DNA from: Parietichytrium sp. I65-24A
Lineage: Eukaryota; Sar; Bigyra; Thraustochytrida; Thraustochytriidae
DNA: 64,000 nucleotides
Assembly: GCA_012862575.1 (NCBI GenBank)
Contig: BLSF01000038.1
Span: 348,729 to 412,728 of the forward strand
Reading direction: 5' to 3'
Shown: positions 11,323 through 23,034 of the stretch, in pieces
Layout: every line of letters starts with the position of its first letter
Position numbering within the stretch: the stretch's first letter is position 1
Notes under the pieces: model-generated
What the model saw: the letters and a program-made list of their open reading frames with translations, nothing else
What the model was told of the DNA's origin: nothing
Database searches by the model: none
Made by a program: the position numbers and the translations under genes

Positions 11323-13911
11323 GAGGTTAATTTAAGCTCATTCCAATTCCGTCTCTAATCTGCGAGAAGGAATTTGTGATTCAGAAGTTCAACACCCGCA
11401 CAAGAGAGATCAGGAGAGGCTACTATGAAATCCGTCGAACCGCCGAAACGCCGACAAGGAGGAGACCTTGATCGACTGTGGAAAAAACTCCATGACCTCG
11501 ACGGGAGCAGAGCGTGAGCCAGGTCAGCGTGCTAAAAACGCAAAGTTGAGTCTTTCAATTCCAAAGTCTCATTGTCTCGGAAAGTTCCGTCTCAATGAGC
11601 TTGAAAGCCGAGCCCCGACCTTAGGAGTGACGGCTACTGAGGAATTCTTCGGCAACCTTTCCAGAGAAGGACATTTTTTTCCAAGTTCTGGCATGAGAAT
11701 TCGCATTTCCTAATATTTCGAAACGCGGATTGAAAGTGGGTAACAAACTTTCCAGAAGTAAAAAGAAAAGAGACATGGATGCAGTTTGGGAGAATCCACT
11801 TCCTCCCACCTTTTTCTCCCCAGCAGACTTGTTGAACTCGAGAATCGCTTCTTCGCAAGGCCACAGTGACGTTATAATTCCATGCTTCCGAAGGAGGACT
11901 ACAATGATGCAGCGACAAACAGGCAGAGACCGGAGTACTTGCTTGTTTCTTTTTCGTGATTCGATCAGATGAGTTTAGTGTAGGGGGAACGTTTTTCAGA
12001 GAGAGTCGGCCATCGTTCACTCTTGCGACTGCTGCTTGGTACAGAACAGACAGACCATTTATTTGCGCACAACTGGATTTACCCTCGTAAACAGCAACTC
12101 AACACTAAAAAAGGGGGGGTCGTGGACCAACTTGTGGTGTCCAAATAATTTCCTCACAGAAGCTGAGCACGATAGACATGAGCAAACCTGTGGCGGATGC
12201 TTCTTCCTGCTTCCATGATTGGGGGGAAACTGAAGCTCTCAGGATCTCATGGCAGAACTTTCCGAGGAACAAGTAAGCCAATCCTACGATCCACAGGTTG
12301 TGGCATCCTCTTGCTTCGCACTACTTGTGGAGCACTACCAAGTAAGATGATGAAAGACAAGCTAACATACTGAGCGACAGTTGAATTGCACCACCCAACT
12401 AACCCACGTGTAAAAAGACTAACTTCTTGTGCAAAACCTTCACGTGGTTGTTGGCTCGGGCGGAGGCAAAAAAGGAAAACCTCCGAATTTGGCGCACATG
12501 GAGGGAATAGTATTGCTCACCCATATTTTATAAAGCTTGAAGAGCCAAAGAATTTGACAGGCAGGCAAGCTCGGTGGGAAAGAAGATCAAAGGAAAGGAA
12601 GGAGTCGGTATGAGCGCTTCTCGGTAAGGCCTAGCCTGAAAACCTAAAGCTCTGCTGCGCCAGAGAAGTTTCCAAAGGGAAATGAAACCCGTTTACATTC
12701 ATTGACAGTCAGTTTGAGACAGGTTGAGAGAGAACCCTGGGAACGCTTGAGCTGTTGCATCTGCATTTTCGCAGGCTTGCGCAGTCGAAACGTCGATCTC
12801 GACTGTGAAATCCAGTGAACTCTTGTTTGTTGCGTCCCTCATGTCTCTGCTACCAAAATATATAGAAGGTACTGAAGAAGGAGGAAGAAGGTGAGAAACC
12901 TGAATTCTGAAATTCAGTAGGGGTGAGCTTTCGAGTCTTAGGTAGCAACGAAAGCTAAATTGATTCTAAGTGAACCTAATCCACAGCCCACAGAATTGTT
13001 AGTACGAATTCAGTGGCGAACTGTTAGGTGCTCTCCAAGCTTTCCTGGAGGGGAAGGTTGAGGTGAACCACATGCAGCTCGGTGAAAGAGTTCGCGGCTT
13101 GCTCTCTCTCTCCTTCTCTTTCCTCAAATATTGTTTTCCTGGCTGCTTTGTCTAGTTTTGTTTTTTCTCTTCTCCCCCGTGTCTTTTTTCTTTTGTTTGA
13201 CAAAAGTTTTTACAAAAAAGTTAAAAAAAAAAGAAAAGTAAGGCATAAAGCAGTCTCTCTCTGTTCTTCCTTCTCCCTTTTCGCTCTGAAAGTTCTGTCC
13301 AATAACCTAGGACCTCTTTCAATGGAGTGTTTTTTCACCTCCTCCTATTGACCAAGTCAAGCGTTTTTTACTTGCTGTTCATATTTCCTCAGAGAAAAAG
13401 AGAAAAAAATTCGCTCGAAAAGTTTCTTAAAGTATTTCTGAATTCTGAAGTTTTGCATGATGTGACGACACGCCTTCGTGATCCCGACTTCCGACAGCTG
13501 GGTAGAACTTTTGTTCTTGCTCCTCCCCTGCTGATTCCCCTTCTTCACTTCATTTTCCATTTCTTTTCTTTCCTTCATATTATTGTTGCTCAATCAATAC
13601 TCCTGGTGCGAGTTGTCTTTTACTTTGTTGATAAATGCATGACATTTCCCCCCTTCCCGATGCTTTTTTTTTTGCGTTTTAGAAACACAAATGGTTTTCA
13701 AAAAATTCTATTTTCCTTTTTACACCGTACTGTGTACTGTGAAAAGCCATCGAAGCTACTTTCCAGCTTGAGTTGTTACGGATTCGTGACTGCATCTGCA
13801 GGCTGTGCCGTGCCAGTCGCTGGCCATGCATAAACGTTGCACGTTCCGACCAATAAATTATGCATAGAGTACCTTTGCAGAAGGCGCTGTGATGACTATG
13901 AAGAGACTGAT

Positions 13912-13980
13912 CGATGGATGGAAGGATGGAGGATGGAAGGATGGACAGAAGGAAGGGATGGACACGAATGGATGGAATGA
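13912..13980. repeat. GGATGGA-type minisatellite
   Basis: Degenerate repeats of ATGGAAGG/GGATGGA run for about 70 bases in AT-rich non-coding DNA, followed directly by an AT-rich stretch. Confidence 0.8.
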
Positions 13981-16900
13981 TGTATAAAATATACAACTTG
14001 GCGAAAATGGAAAATTGAAAAATTAAATAGAAAAGCTCACTTTAATGTACTGTACATTATTCACTACAATGCCATCCATTCAGCGTTCTTCCGGAGATGA
14101 TTCTATTCTCCTCAATATGCATTCTCTCCTATTGCGGCGTGATGGAGTCTGAGTTATGTAAATCGGTTTGTTGCTCTCCTACAAGACGGCGCTCTGGAGG
14201 AGTTCCAAATGTTTTTCCTTCCGGGAGGAGAGCAAGCCGCGAGCGACTGATGGAGAGGGAACAGCTTTCAGGTTGGTGCAATTGTTGTAGTGTTGCTGCT
14301 TACTCACTGTCAGTAGTTACTCCTGTCACGGCTCATGTCTTTTGCGACCGAAAGTGGGGTGTCGCTCCGACGCAAAATAGTTTGGGCTTGTGGAGATATC
14401 GAGCCACAACTTGCGCACTTGTGGGATCGATGAATGAGAAGTCATGAGAACCGGGATTCTTGGATACGAGTCAAGAGCTTTGGGGAAGCTAGGAGCATCG
14501 CCGGCAGCAGTTGTTGCCGTACAGCGCCGTGCAAGCAGCTTCTCGAAGCTACTCCTTTCCGTGCGGCTTTTGAGCAATTGAAACCGCTATTGCAGTCTTA
14601 CGTTGCAATGTTAACATTGCCAAAGCGCAAACGATGTTGAGTTGTCGACTGCAAGTCCAATTCAACTGACTGTGACTCCACTGGAGTCAGGCTAGACTCG
14701 ACAGTGCAACTTGAAAAGGCGATCTGCGCTCAAGTCACATCGTCCGCTCCAGCACCGCACTCCGGTAATGTGGCGGTACTCAGTACTCCACTACCAGTAC
14801 TGACTTGAACAATGCGTTGCAATCGCAGGATTCGGATGCATTCTTTTCTCCATCGAGAATGAAGGAGGTACTCAGTACTCACTGTCAGTACCCGTACTTC
14901 ACCCCTTTTCCCAATTTCACATGCGTCATGAAAGCTTGGTAGGCATCTATAGAGAAGCTCTGTCCAACTCTTGACCAAGAGAATTCAAGAGGGCCTGATG
15001 ATAAGTAGCGTGTAGTCGGTGAAGGGTTCCCCATAGGTTAGGTTTGGTGTCCCTGCCACCCTACAATCCAATAGGGTTTCTTTCCACTGCACTTGGTGTG
15101 TCCTTGCAAAGAGTCGCAAAAGTTGCACTGTTACTGCTCTGCGGTGCACTTTTCCACGCTGTTCAGTGAAAGAGCGGATAATGTTTGTTCACAACTAAAA
15201 TGAGCAAAAGCTGGTTTGTGTCACAAGCGACTCGGATCGGATGAAGTTTTCTTCGAACTAACAGGTCTATGAAAGTCACATTTCACGAGCTCACTCTTAG
15301 TTCAGAGGCATTTACGCTCTTTCTTGCATCGCACGCTCTTAACCATAACAATAGGAGTAGATTCCCCTTCGACTGAGGGGCGGCTACTCTTAGACAAATA
15401 TTACACAGTGTGTGCAGGTGGAAAGCTAGTGATACTCGTTTCCTTTTCTGGCTGGTGATTTCATGTTTTGATTTGCTTCTCTCTTCTGGCATTTACTTGT
15501 ACTCAAGACAGGAGCTTGCATCCATGGTCCGCATTTCTTTTGGAAAGCTAAAGACTAAAAGATTATGATGGATGCGCAACTCTCAAGCACGAAGGCGGTC
15601 GCACTTTGGCTTGTGGATGAAATAAAAAAATATAAAATTAGAAGAAAAAAAAAATGATCGTGGCCAGTACGGAGGAGTTCTTGTTCGTTTTCCAGTTGTT
15701 GATCTCGTTTACAAACTTTTGTCATTTATTTTTTCTCTGCTGCGGGAAAAGAAAAGCAAAGATGAAGCAAGCAAAAGAAAGTAAGCGGGCTAGGTACTAC
15801 TGTTACTTCATCGTCTGTGACTGACTGAAGCACGTGCTGAAAAGCATGCTGCAAGATCCAACTCCTCTGAGTTTTAAATTCTGATTCTGATTCTGATTCC
15901 GTTGTTCTTAGACAGAGTCTTTCAGACATTTTCAGACTGCGACTCGCGGGATCGACGGTAGTTTCGCACAGGAATTTTTCCACAGAGAGGCGAAACGATG
16001 TTTCCATAGAACAACTGAAGTCAACCACCCTGGTGTTTGTGGTAGAAACTATCTCAACCATCTCAACCATGGTTGAGGAGGTGGTTGGGTGGTTTGTCCA
16101 GCACTCTGGTCATGTTAGATTATGTTAACTTGAAATTGTTGTTGTTGTTGGTGGTGGTGGTGATGAGAAGAATGGTACTTGAGTACAGGTGCTGATTTTA
16201 AAGTGTTATATAATGGCGCTGCGAAGGCAGCAGTGACAGGTTTTATACTATCTTGTAAGATTCCAGGAAAGTCGAGTTTTTAGCATTTGCGCTGAGAGAT
16301 CCTGCACTTGAGGTGCTTGTAAAAGTTTCCGACACACGTTGTCACAAAACGTAAACGCCATCACACTTCTCGCAGTAGGTTTATGAACAGTCAAGCACAA
16401 CCAGCTAAAAATCAGTTTCAAATGTAGCCTCTGCTTCACCTCCAGCAGCTGGAGATCAAGTTAAAAAAAATGTCCTACTTCACCGAACGAGGGAGAGAGG
16501 AGTGCGAAAAACTAACTGCCTACAAAAAGAAATAGATCAGTCTAAACTAAAGAGCAACAAAAAAAACAGCGCTCCGGATCGAAAATCGGAAATCCCAACA
16601 TCTGAGGCCATAGTGTGCGATGCTACACTGCGCTCAGCCAAAACAATACTGGAGCGCTGTCAGTGCGCTACGAATGCCCTTCACTAACTTACTTGGAAAC
16701 AGTCTGACAGTAGAGTGCAGAGCCTGACAACTCGAACGTAGGCCACAGTCAGTACTCTTGCCACGGCCAATCAATCGTTTCGATGTTCATGAATTGAACG
16801 ATCGATCGATCTATTCTTTCGAAAGTAGATCGGAGTTTCCCCGGTTGAACTGAAATATCCGTGATGTTGCCGCCGCAGTTCTATGCAATGCCACACCAAA

Positions 16901-17212
16901 AGCCCTCCACGAGCTTGAGCGGATCACCAGCAGCATGGAGAACAGTTTTGTCCCCTGTGTTAGTCCGTGGTCAATGGCCTTCAACACCATGCATATCCTG
17001 CACGCCTCCGTCGCCTCCAAGCGTTTTCCCCTATCGCGGGCTCTAACGGCGCGTAGACTGAACGAGTGACAGAAACAACAATTCCGAGATGTCCCAGCGC
17101 ATCCCAGCATAGCACATCACAGCACGGGAAGAAAGGAACCAGCAGCTGGAAGAGTTCCCCTTCCGAGCCCAGGCCATTCCTGCCAAAATCATCCAAAATC
17201 CTCGAAAGCTTC

Positions 17213-17573
17213 GTGAGGCCCGGGAAGGGCCTGGGAAGTGTGACTTGCCCGCCAAGGGAAAAAAGGAAAAGGGAAAAAAACGGACTATGTAAAGTCTGGC
17301 CTTCTCCTATGCACAAAGGTAGGGAGAACCCGGCGGCACCACTGCTGCCACAGCGCACGCAGCTGGTCGCACTGGAAATGGCTCCCACTCATTCGTCGCG
17401 CGGGCCAGAAAGGATCGACGCTGACCTGGCACCCGACAAGGTTGTGCTGAGCTGAGCCCCCTGAAGGCCTGAGGGGCGACTCACTGTCAAGAGAGTCGAG
17501 AAAAATAAAAAGAGAAAGACGAAAGAATCCGAAGAGCGCCTGAGGCACATACCAGAGGCCCTTCCCGGGCCTC
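17213..17573. repeat. Pair of inverted repeats about 320 bp apart
   Basis: GAGGCCCGGGAAGGGCCT near 17213 returns as its reverse complement near 17551-17573, with one inserted base at the edge. The arms are about 18-20 bases. The interval contains no recognisable gene, so a small non-autonomous element or a chance palindrome are both possible. Confidence 0.5.
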
Positions 17574-17691
17574 GAAACTCAACTCAAATGTCCCGGTTCC
17601 GACCAACTACCAAGCCCCGCGATCCCTAGTCCGCGGCGTGGGCGTGTCGATGGTTTGTGGCGCTTGAATTTCTGGGAAAGGCCATTTAAAA

Positions 17692-17716
17692 TTTGACATT
17701 TGACATTTGACATTTT
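17692..17716. repeat. Short TTTGACA tandem repeat
   Basis: Three consecutive 7-base TTTGACA/ATTTGAC units lie in non-coding DNA. Confidence 0.8.
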
Positions 17717-19292
17717 CATTCGATGTCATGGCTGCCGCAGACAAGCCAGCCACGAAGTATCGACGGAGTACTGGGTAACGCTTAGTTCGAACAAGCTATG
17801 GCCAGCTCGCGCTCCAACGACATGAACAGCCGTCAACGACCGCGCGAGCCTCGACTAACTGGCGACGAACCCGAAAACGAATTTAAAATGGAAGAGAGGC
17901 CTTACGTCTTCAAAGACTAGCGGCGAAAAAAGTGATCTGGGGTGGCCCCGAAATTTCGCTCAGGGCCTTCAATAAAGATGCCTAAGAGTGGCAACCCCTC
18001 AAGTAAAAGTTTGCTTCTCCTCACATGAAGAAGGTGGTTTTTTCCACGAGGCCTTGGAAAATTCGAAGCTTTTTAATATAATTATTCACTAGCTGTGCAG
18101 ACTATACTGCTGTGCGATGGTGGTGGCAACATCGAGATCGATTTGTCAGTGGAAAGTGTATAGAGAAAGCGCTGACCAGAGTTCAGAGCCACGGATCGGG
18201 GCAGCAACACACTCACACTCTTTCTATGACTATTATTCACCAATACCCAGGATATTGCGGAAAGAGGTGGAGGATGAGTCTCGGCACTTGGAGAATTTCC
18301 TCCTGTAGTAGTTCATCAGTCAGCGGCTATGGCTTGACCCTTCTTTCTCCTCCTCCCGGCACTCATTAGCGAAGTAATAGTCGAAAACATAGCGAGACAC
18401 GTAAAAGTTTACACAATGTGACAAAAGAAACAAATTGAGTAAGTACTCAGAGCTGTTTCAACACTGCGTTGCACCTCATTTATTAAGCTTTTCGGTACGA
18501 CTAAATCGACGTCCCGGGAAGGAGGAAGGAGCCTGCAGGTTTGTAACGTAGCAATTTGGCAAATCAAACATAATCAAACTCCCTCTACAAGCCTATTTCT
18601 TTTGTATAGACGTGCCAGTAAAAGTGAAGTTCGTGTCAAACGACGTTTGGTGAGGTCTCTATCGTTACCAGTCGCTCGAGCGCATATGCTCAACCCCGTG
18701 GAGGAGAGTGACGTGTAAGAAAAACCTAAAAAGCAGCAACATCTTCCAAGGTAAATTGCCGAAAAACATTTGGCTTCCATCCAATCGCTCATGAGCAACT
18801 ACTAACGAATTTACTAATCTTTTGCGGGTACTTGGAGCTCCATCCATCTCTAGCTCTTCTAGCACCAGCCTATCTGCCCCTAGTCTGGCTGGCTACACGT
18901 CTTGCTCAAAATAGTAACAGAGGTGACTTCCTTCCTCCTTCCCTACCCCATATGCATTCGTGTGGGTGCACCAATGTCAGGGTAAGCGCCATCGCATAGG
19001 CTTAGGGAGGAAAAGAATTCACAAAATTTTGAATTTTATAAGGATGGTCGAGGGAACAAGATCGAGAGGAGGACTCTTATAGTTTACGCCGTAAAATTAA
19101 ATGGTCGGAAGAAAGGGGAAAGCAGGCGCTGTTGTCTCATTCCAAGTTAATCGGACTTGCGAAGACGGCGAAAATGAGTGCCATCGCGAAAGCTGTGTGC
19201 GATGTGTGGGCTGTGGAGGAAAAGTTGATCTTATTTTTAAAGTTCTTCTCGAATTCATGGGCCAGTGCTACTCACAGTCACGAAGCGCTACT

Positions 19293-19970
19293 CATACCCT
19301 CGAACTGTAACTGAGAGGGTACTACGTTTGACCTACCACTGGCTGACAAGGCTTTATTACGCCTGGCAGAGGTTACAGGGCTGGGCTGATTATTAGATTA
19401 GTTGTTTGATTGAGAAGCAGTGTGTCTTCACACTCTACCAAGTTAAATAAATGATTCGAGGCTTCCGATTTAAATTTTACTTTCGCTTGCACTGTGTTTG
19501 TTTATCATTGTGTAGCAATAGGATTATTAGAAAGAGCAGAGCGATCATAGTTGTACGTAGCAACGTCATTCAGCGGTGCCAGCCGAGTCGGACTACTAGC
19601 AAGAGATCCTATGCATCCATTTTTTCTTCTCCCAGGAAGCTCCTCCGAGGAAATCTTTGTACCGATTGGCCTTCACGAATCTCCTCACAACAATTTCCTT
19701 TCAAAAGCAACCTCTCCTCCCACGACGTTTCCACTCCCTTGCTCCAAGTTTCCTCCTCACACAAGTCGTACTTTGGCTGCTACCTTCTCCTACATCTTGA
19801 GCATCTCTCTCTACTCCTGAATCCACCACACCGAAACCTATCTCTCTCAAACTCCCTCCTTCCCTTTCCCTCCTCTCTCCCTCTCCATCTCTGTCTCTCC
19901 CTCCTACTGCCTTTTCCTCTCCTCCTCCTCCCTCTCCTCCTCCTCCTCCCTCTCCCTCCCTCTCTCACTC
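19293..19970. repeat. Tandem duplication, copy A
   Basis: This is the first copy of a unit with a period of about 680 bp. It starts at CATACCCTCGAACTG and ends in a long CT-rich tract (CTCCTCC...CTCTCACTC). It is closely similar to copy B but differs by scattered substitutions and small indels, so the copies are not identical. No coding potential is convincing. The unit begins with an inverted repeat, TACCCTC...GAGGGTA. Confidence 0.9.
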
Positions 19971-19971
19971 N
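19971..19971. other. Single ambiguous base N at the duplication junction
   Basis: The only N noticed in the window sits exactly between the two 680-bp copies. It may mark a contig join or a collapsed gap rather than a true single unknown base. Confidence 0.9.
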
Positions 19972-19972
19972 A

Positions 19973-20667
19973 CATACCCTCGAACTGTAACTGCGAGGGT
20001 ACTACGTTTGACCTACCACTGGCTGACAAGGCTTTATTACGCCTGGCAGAGGTTACGAAGCTGGGCTGATTATTAGAATTGTTGTTTTGAGAAGCAGTGT
20101 GTCTTCACACGCTACCAAGTTAAATGAAGGATTCGAGGCTTCCGATTTAATTTTACTTTCGCTTGCACTGTGTTTGTTTATCATTGTGTAGCAATAGGAT
20201 TAGTAGAAAGAGCAGAGCGATCATAGTTGTACGTAGCAACGTCAGCCAGCGGTGCCAGCCGAGTCGGACTACTAGCTAGAGGTGCTATGCATCCATTTTT
20301 CCTTCTCCCAGGAAGCTCCTCCGAGGAAATCTTTCTTGTACCGATTGGCCTTCACGAATCTCCTCACAACAATTTCCTTTCAAAAGCAACCTCTCCTCCC
20401 ACCACGTTTCCACTCCCTTACTCCAAGCTTCCTCCTCACACAAGTCGTACTTTGGCTGCTACCTTCTCCTACATCTTGAGCATCTCTCTCTACTCCTGAA
20501 TCCACCACACCGAAACCTATCTCTCTCGTAAACTTCCTCCTTCCCTTTCCCTCCTCTCTCCCTCTCCATCTCTGTCTCTCTCTCCTACTGCCTTTTCCTC
20601 TCCTCCTCCTCCCTCTCCTCCTCCCTCTCCTCCTCCCTCTCCCTCTCCCTCCCTCCCTCTCTCACTC
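19973..20667. repeat. Tandem duplication, copy B
   Basis: This is the second copy of the unit, beginning with the same CATACCCTCGAACTG and ending with the same CTCTCACTC after a CT-rich tract about 15 bp longer than in copy A. The head hairpin is one base pair longer here (TACCCTCG...CGAGGGTA). Confidence 0.9.
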
Positions 20668-21675
20668 TCTCCTATCCTAATGCGGAACAGGTTCAACAAG
20701 AGTAAGAAAGGAGGAAGGAAAAAAGGAGGAAAGGAGGTTGAAGTATGTAGGTCACCCCATCGTCACGTTCCTCTTCAGAAGAGCGCGATGTGAGGGCAGC
20801 TCTTCAACTGTTGGCCGCATTCCGTTTTGCAACGCAAAATTCAAGGAAGAGGAAGACCGTGCTGTCTTGGTATGTCTTGGTTCTGTTGGGCAAGTGAGCG
20901 CCACGGAACAATTGAAGAGCGAGCGGGAAGCGAGAAGCGAGAAGCGAGAGTGAGCGAGGGCAAATAGGAATCAAGGCGAAGCAAATGGATTGGATGTGAT
21001 TGGACGACTTGAGAGTTTCAAGCGATGGACGACTTTGGGCGAATGGACTGAGGCCAGCGACAAAGCGACAAAGCGACAAACGAAAGCAACGAAGGGAGTT
21101 GTGGATGCTTGGAATGGATGGCACAAGTCGGAATCTCGCAAAATTCATGTACCGCAATTGCCGCTCCGCTTCCCACTTCCCTCTTCCCTCTTCCCATTTC
21201 CCACTTGCGCCCAACATGTTTTTCCCCTCTTTTTCATCTGCTACACGTATATATCCGTCGGCGCTTTGAACTCGAACGGTCGAACCAACATATCAGAGTC
21301 GCGTGAACAGAAGCCCTTTTTCCTCTTCCCTGTTTCCTTGATCTTGACCTCGATGGCATGCAAATGCAAACAACCATAAATCCATGCAAACCATAAATAA
21401 ATGAAGAATGAATAATAATAAAAGAATAAAGAATAAAGAAAAGAAAGAAAAGAAAACAGAGTGCGGCTCCGAATCCAGCAACAGCAACAGGGTCCAGCGG
21501 CAGAGCGCCAGAGCGCCAGAGCAGATGAGCACAGATGAGCACACAGATGAGCAGAAACAAAAAGGGCAGAAAGAAGCAATAAACAAGCAACCAGGAGAAA
21601 GCTGAATCCTTGCAAAGGGGGCGGCAGGAGGAGGAAGGTGGCGCCACACGAGAAGCCGTGAGAGGGGCAGGACCT

Positions 21676-21737
21676 CCGGGAGGAGGCAGGAGCGCCGGGA
21701 GGAGGCAGGAGCGCCGGGAGGAGGCAGGAGCGCCGGC
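21676..21737. repeat. 19-bp GGGAGGAGGCAGGAGCGCC tandem repeat
   Basis: Three to four consecutive, nearly identical 19-base units are seen; the array is GC rich and non-coding. Confidence 0.85.
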
Positions 21738-22426
21738 AGCATTTTTCCACCACCCTACGCGCAGCTACCCTCCCGGTTAAGCCTTCTGCCGTAGCGAGCG
21801 GATGGGAGGCTAGTGCTGCTGGAGAGGGCAGGAAAAGTTTCACCCCTAGCGTAGTCCTGACTAGGACGCACAACAGCGAGCGGTTCCCTCAGGGCCGCGG
21901 TTGCAAGTGGCAGCAGGCCCTAGCGCGCAGTCGCAGGCAAGGCTCCAAGGGCCTCTGCGCGGGCGTTAGTGGATCCGCCGCCGGTCTGCCAGCCGCCCAG
22001 TCCCTCCTCACACCACGCACGCTCGCGCAGCCACTCACTGCGGCCGCCCCTCACGATCGCCCGTGCGCGCATCCTTTTTACGCTCCCATCAGGCACGCAG
22101 TCCACGTCGCAGCTGCTTGCTTTCTTGCTTTCCTGTTTTCCTGCTTTTTACCTCGATCCGAATTGCTGGCTTCCTTCTTCGTGTGCCGAGGCAGACTCGT
22201 TTTGAATCTGCCCCATCGCCTGGCTCTGCCGCACGCTTCGAGGACCCTCTCTCGTGCGCTGGGATCCGCGGGAGGCCAAGACTTGTGCGCAGAGAGAGCA
22301 GGAGAGAGTGGGATCCGGCGCATCGCAAGCGTTGGGCACGGTCAAGGCGCAGGGAAAGAGGTGGCGCGAGGCGCGACAAGTAAGATATCGGCGCGATCGG
22401 CGCGGGTCCGGGCGAGTGAGAGGTTT

Positions 22427-22452
22427 TGAGAGAGAGAGAGAGAGAGAGAGAC
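22427..22452. repeat. (GA)n dinucleotide run
   Basis: About thirteen GA units occur in the upstream region of the polyQ protein gene. Confidence 0.9.
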
Positions 22453-23034
22453 AGACTTGGTGGGCCTGCCTGGGGGCGAGGAGGCGAAAAGTGCTATTGC
22501 GAGGCACGAGTCAAGGGACTGTTGCTTCTTTCCAGATTGTGGTTGTGGCTCTTCGCGGTGGCGTGGGCCGAGTTGTGGGTGTGAAGACGTTGCTGTTCTG
22601 GTTCAAGGAACCTACTCACTTTTTTGTTGGCGCTGTGCACCGGCCTGAGAGCCGCCGCATCTCCGTTTCTTCGCTGTGTTTTGTTCCCTCGGACCCCGAG
22701 CCCATTCACTCTCAAGTTCTTTTTCGTTCGTCAAGGAACCAGCCGGACACCGATCTTTCCAGCGACAAGTCTGCACTGATTACTCTCCAGGCAAAGACTA
22801 TTTTTTGGTCTGTGTCAATCAGCGCAGCCCTTTGACAGTTCAACCACGCAGAGGCGCAAAGCAGGGCGGACCCATCTTGTGTCTCTCTCGTGTGTGTCTT
22901 GTCTTTCCATTTAGCCGAAGGGGGTCGCGGCGTACTAGTCGCAGTGGCATTTCGTCATTGCACCGACTTGTGCGACGGAACTCCAGTGCGCGTGTCTGTT
23001 GATCGCGAAATGCTCTCGCTGACCAATTAAAACC

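Larger units (their letters stand above)
9548..19292. other. Gene-poor region, no convincing gene
   Basis: Almost ten kilobases upstream of the dynein gene hold no reading frame that I can defend. Open frames are short, mostly open with GTG or TTG and are often low in complexity. The first few hundred bases must contain the dynein promoter and leader. The rest carries AT-rich tracts, microsatellites and short inverted repeats listed separately. Because this genome has small spliced genes (APC11, TOM7), a multi-exon gene of tiny exons cannot be excluded. Confidence 0.6.
20668..23034. other. Intergenic and probable 5' region of the polyQ gene
   Basis: No gene is supported. Contents are purine-rich tracts, a GC-rich 19-bp repeat, a GA run and, close to 23034, what is probably the leader of the downstream plus-strand gene. 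Open frames on both strands are arginine/serine or leucine/cysteine rich artefacts of biased composition. A CAA|GTAAGA sequence near 22379 could be a 5' UTR splice donor. Confidence 0.5.

Noticed and set aside
21241-21873. 210-codon minus-strand frame
   Set aside because: Starts with TTG, is a Cys/Leu/Phe-rich translation of purine-rich repeats, and overlaps repeat arrays.
22254-22835. 193-codon plus-strand frame upstream of the polyQ gene
   Set aside because: Includes the translated GA run and has no domain; more likely leader sequence.
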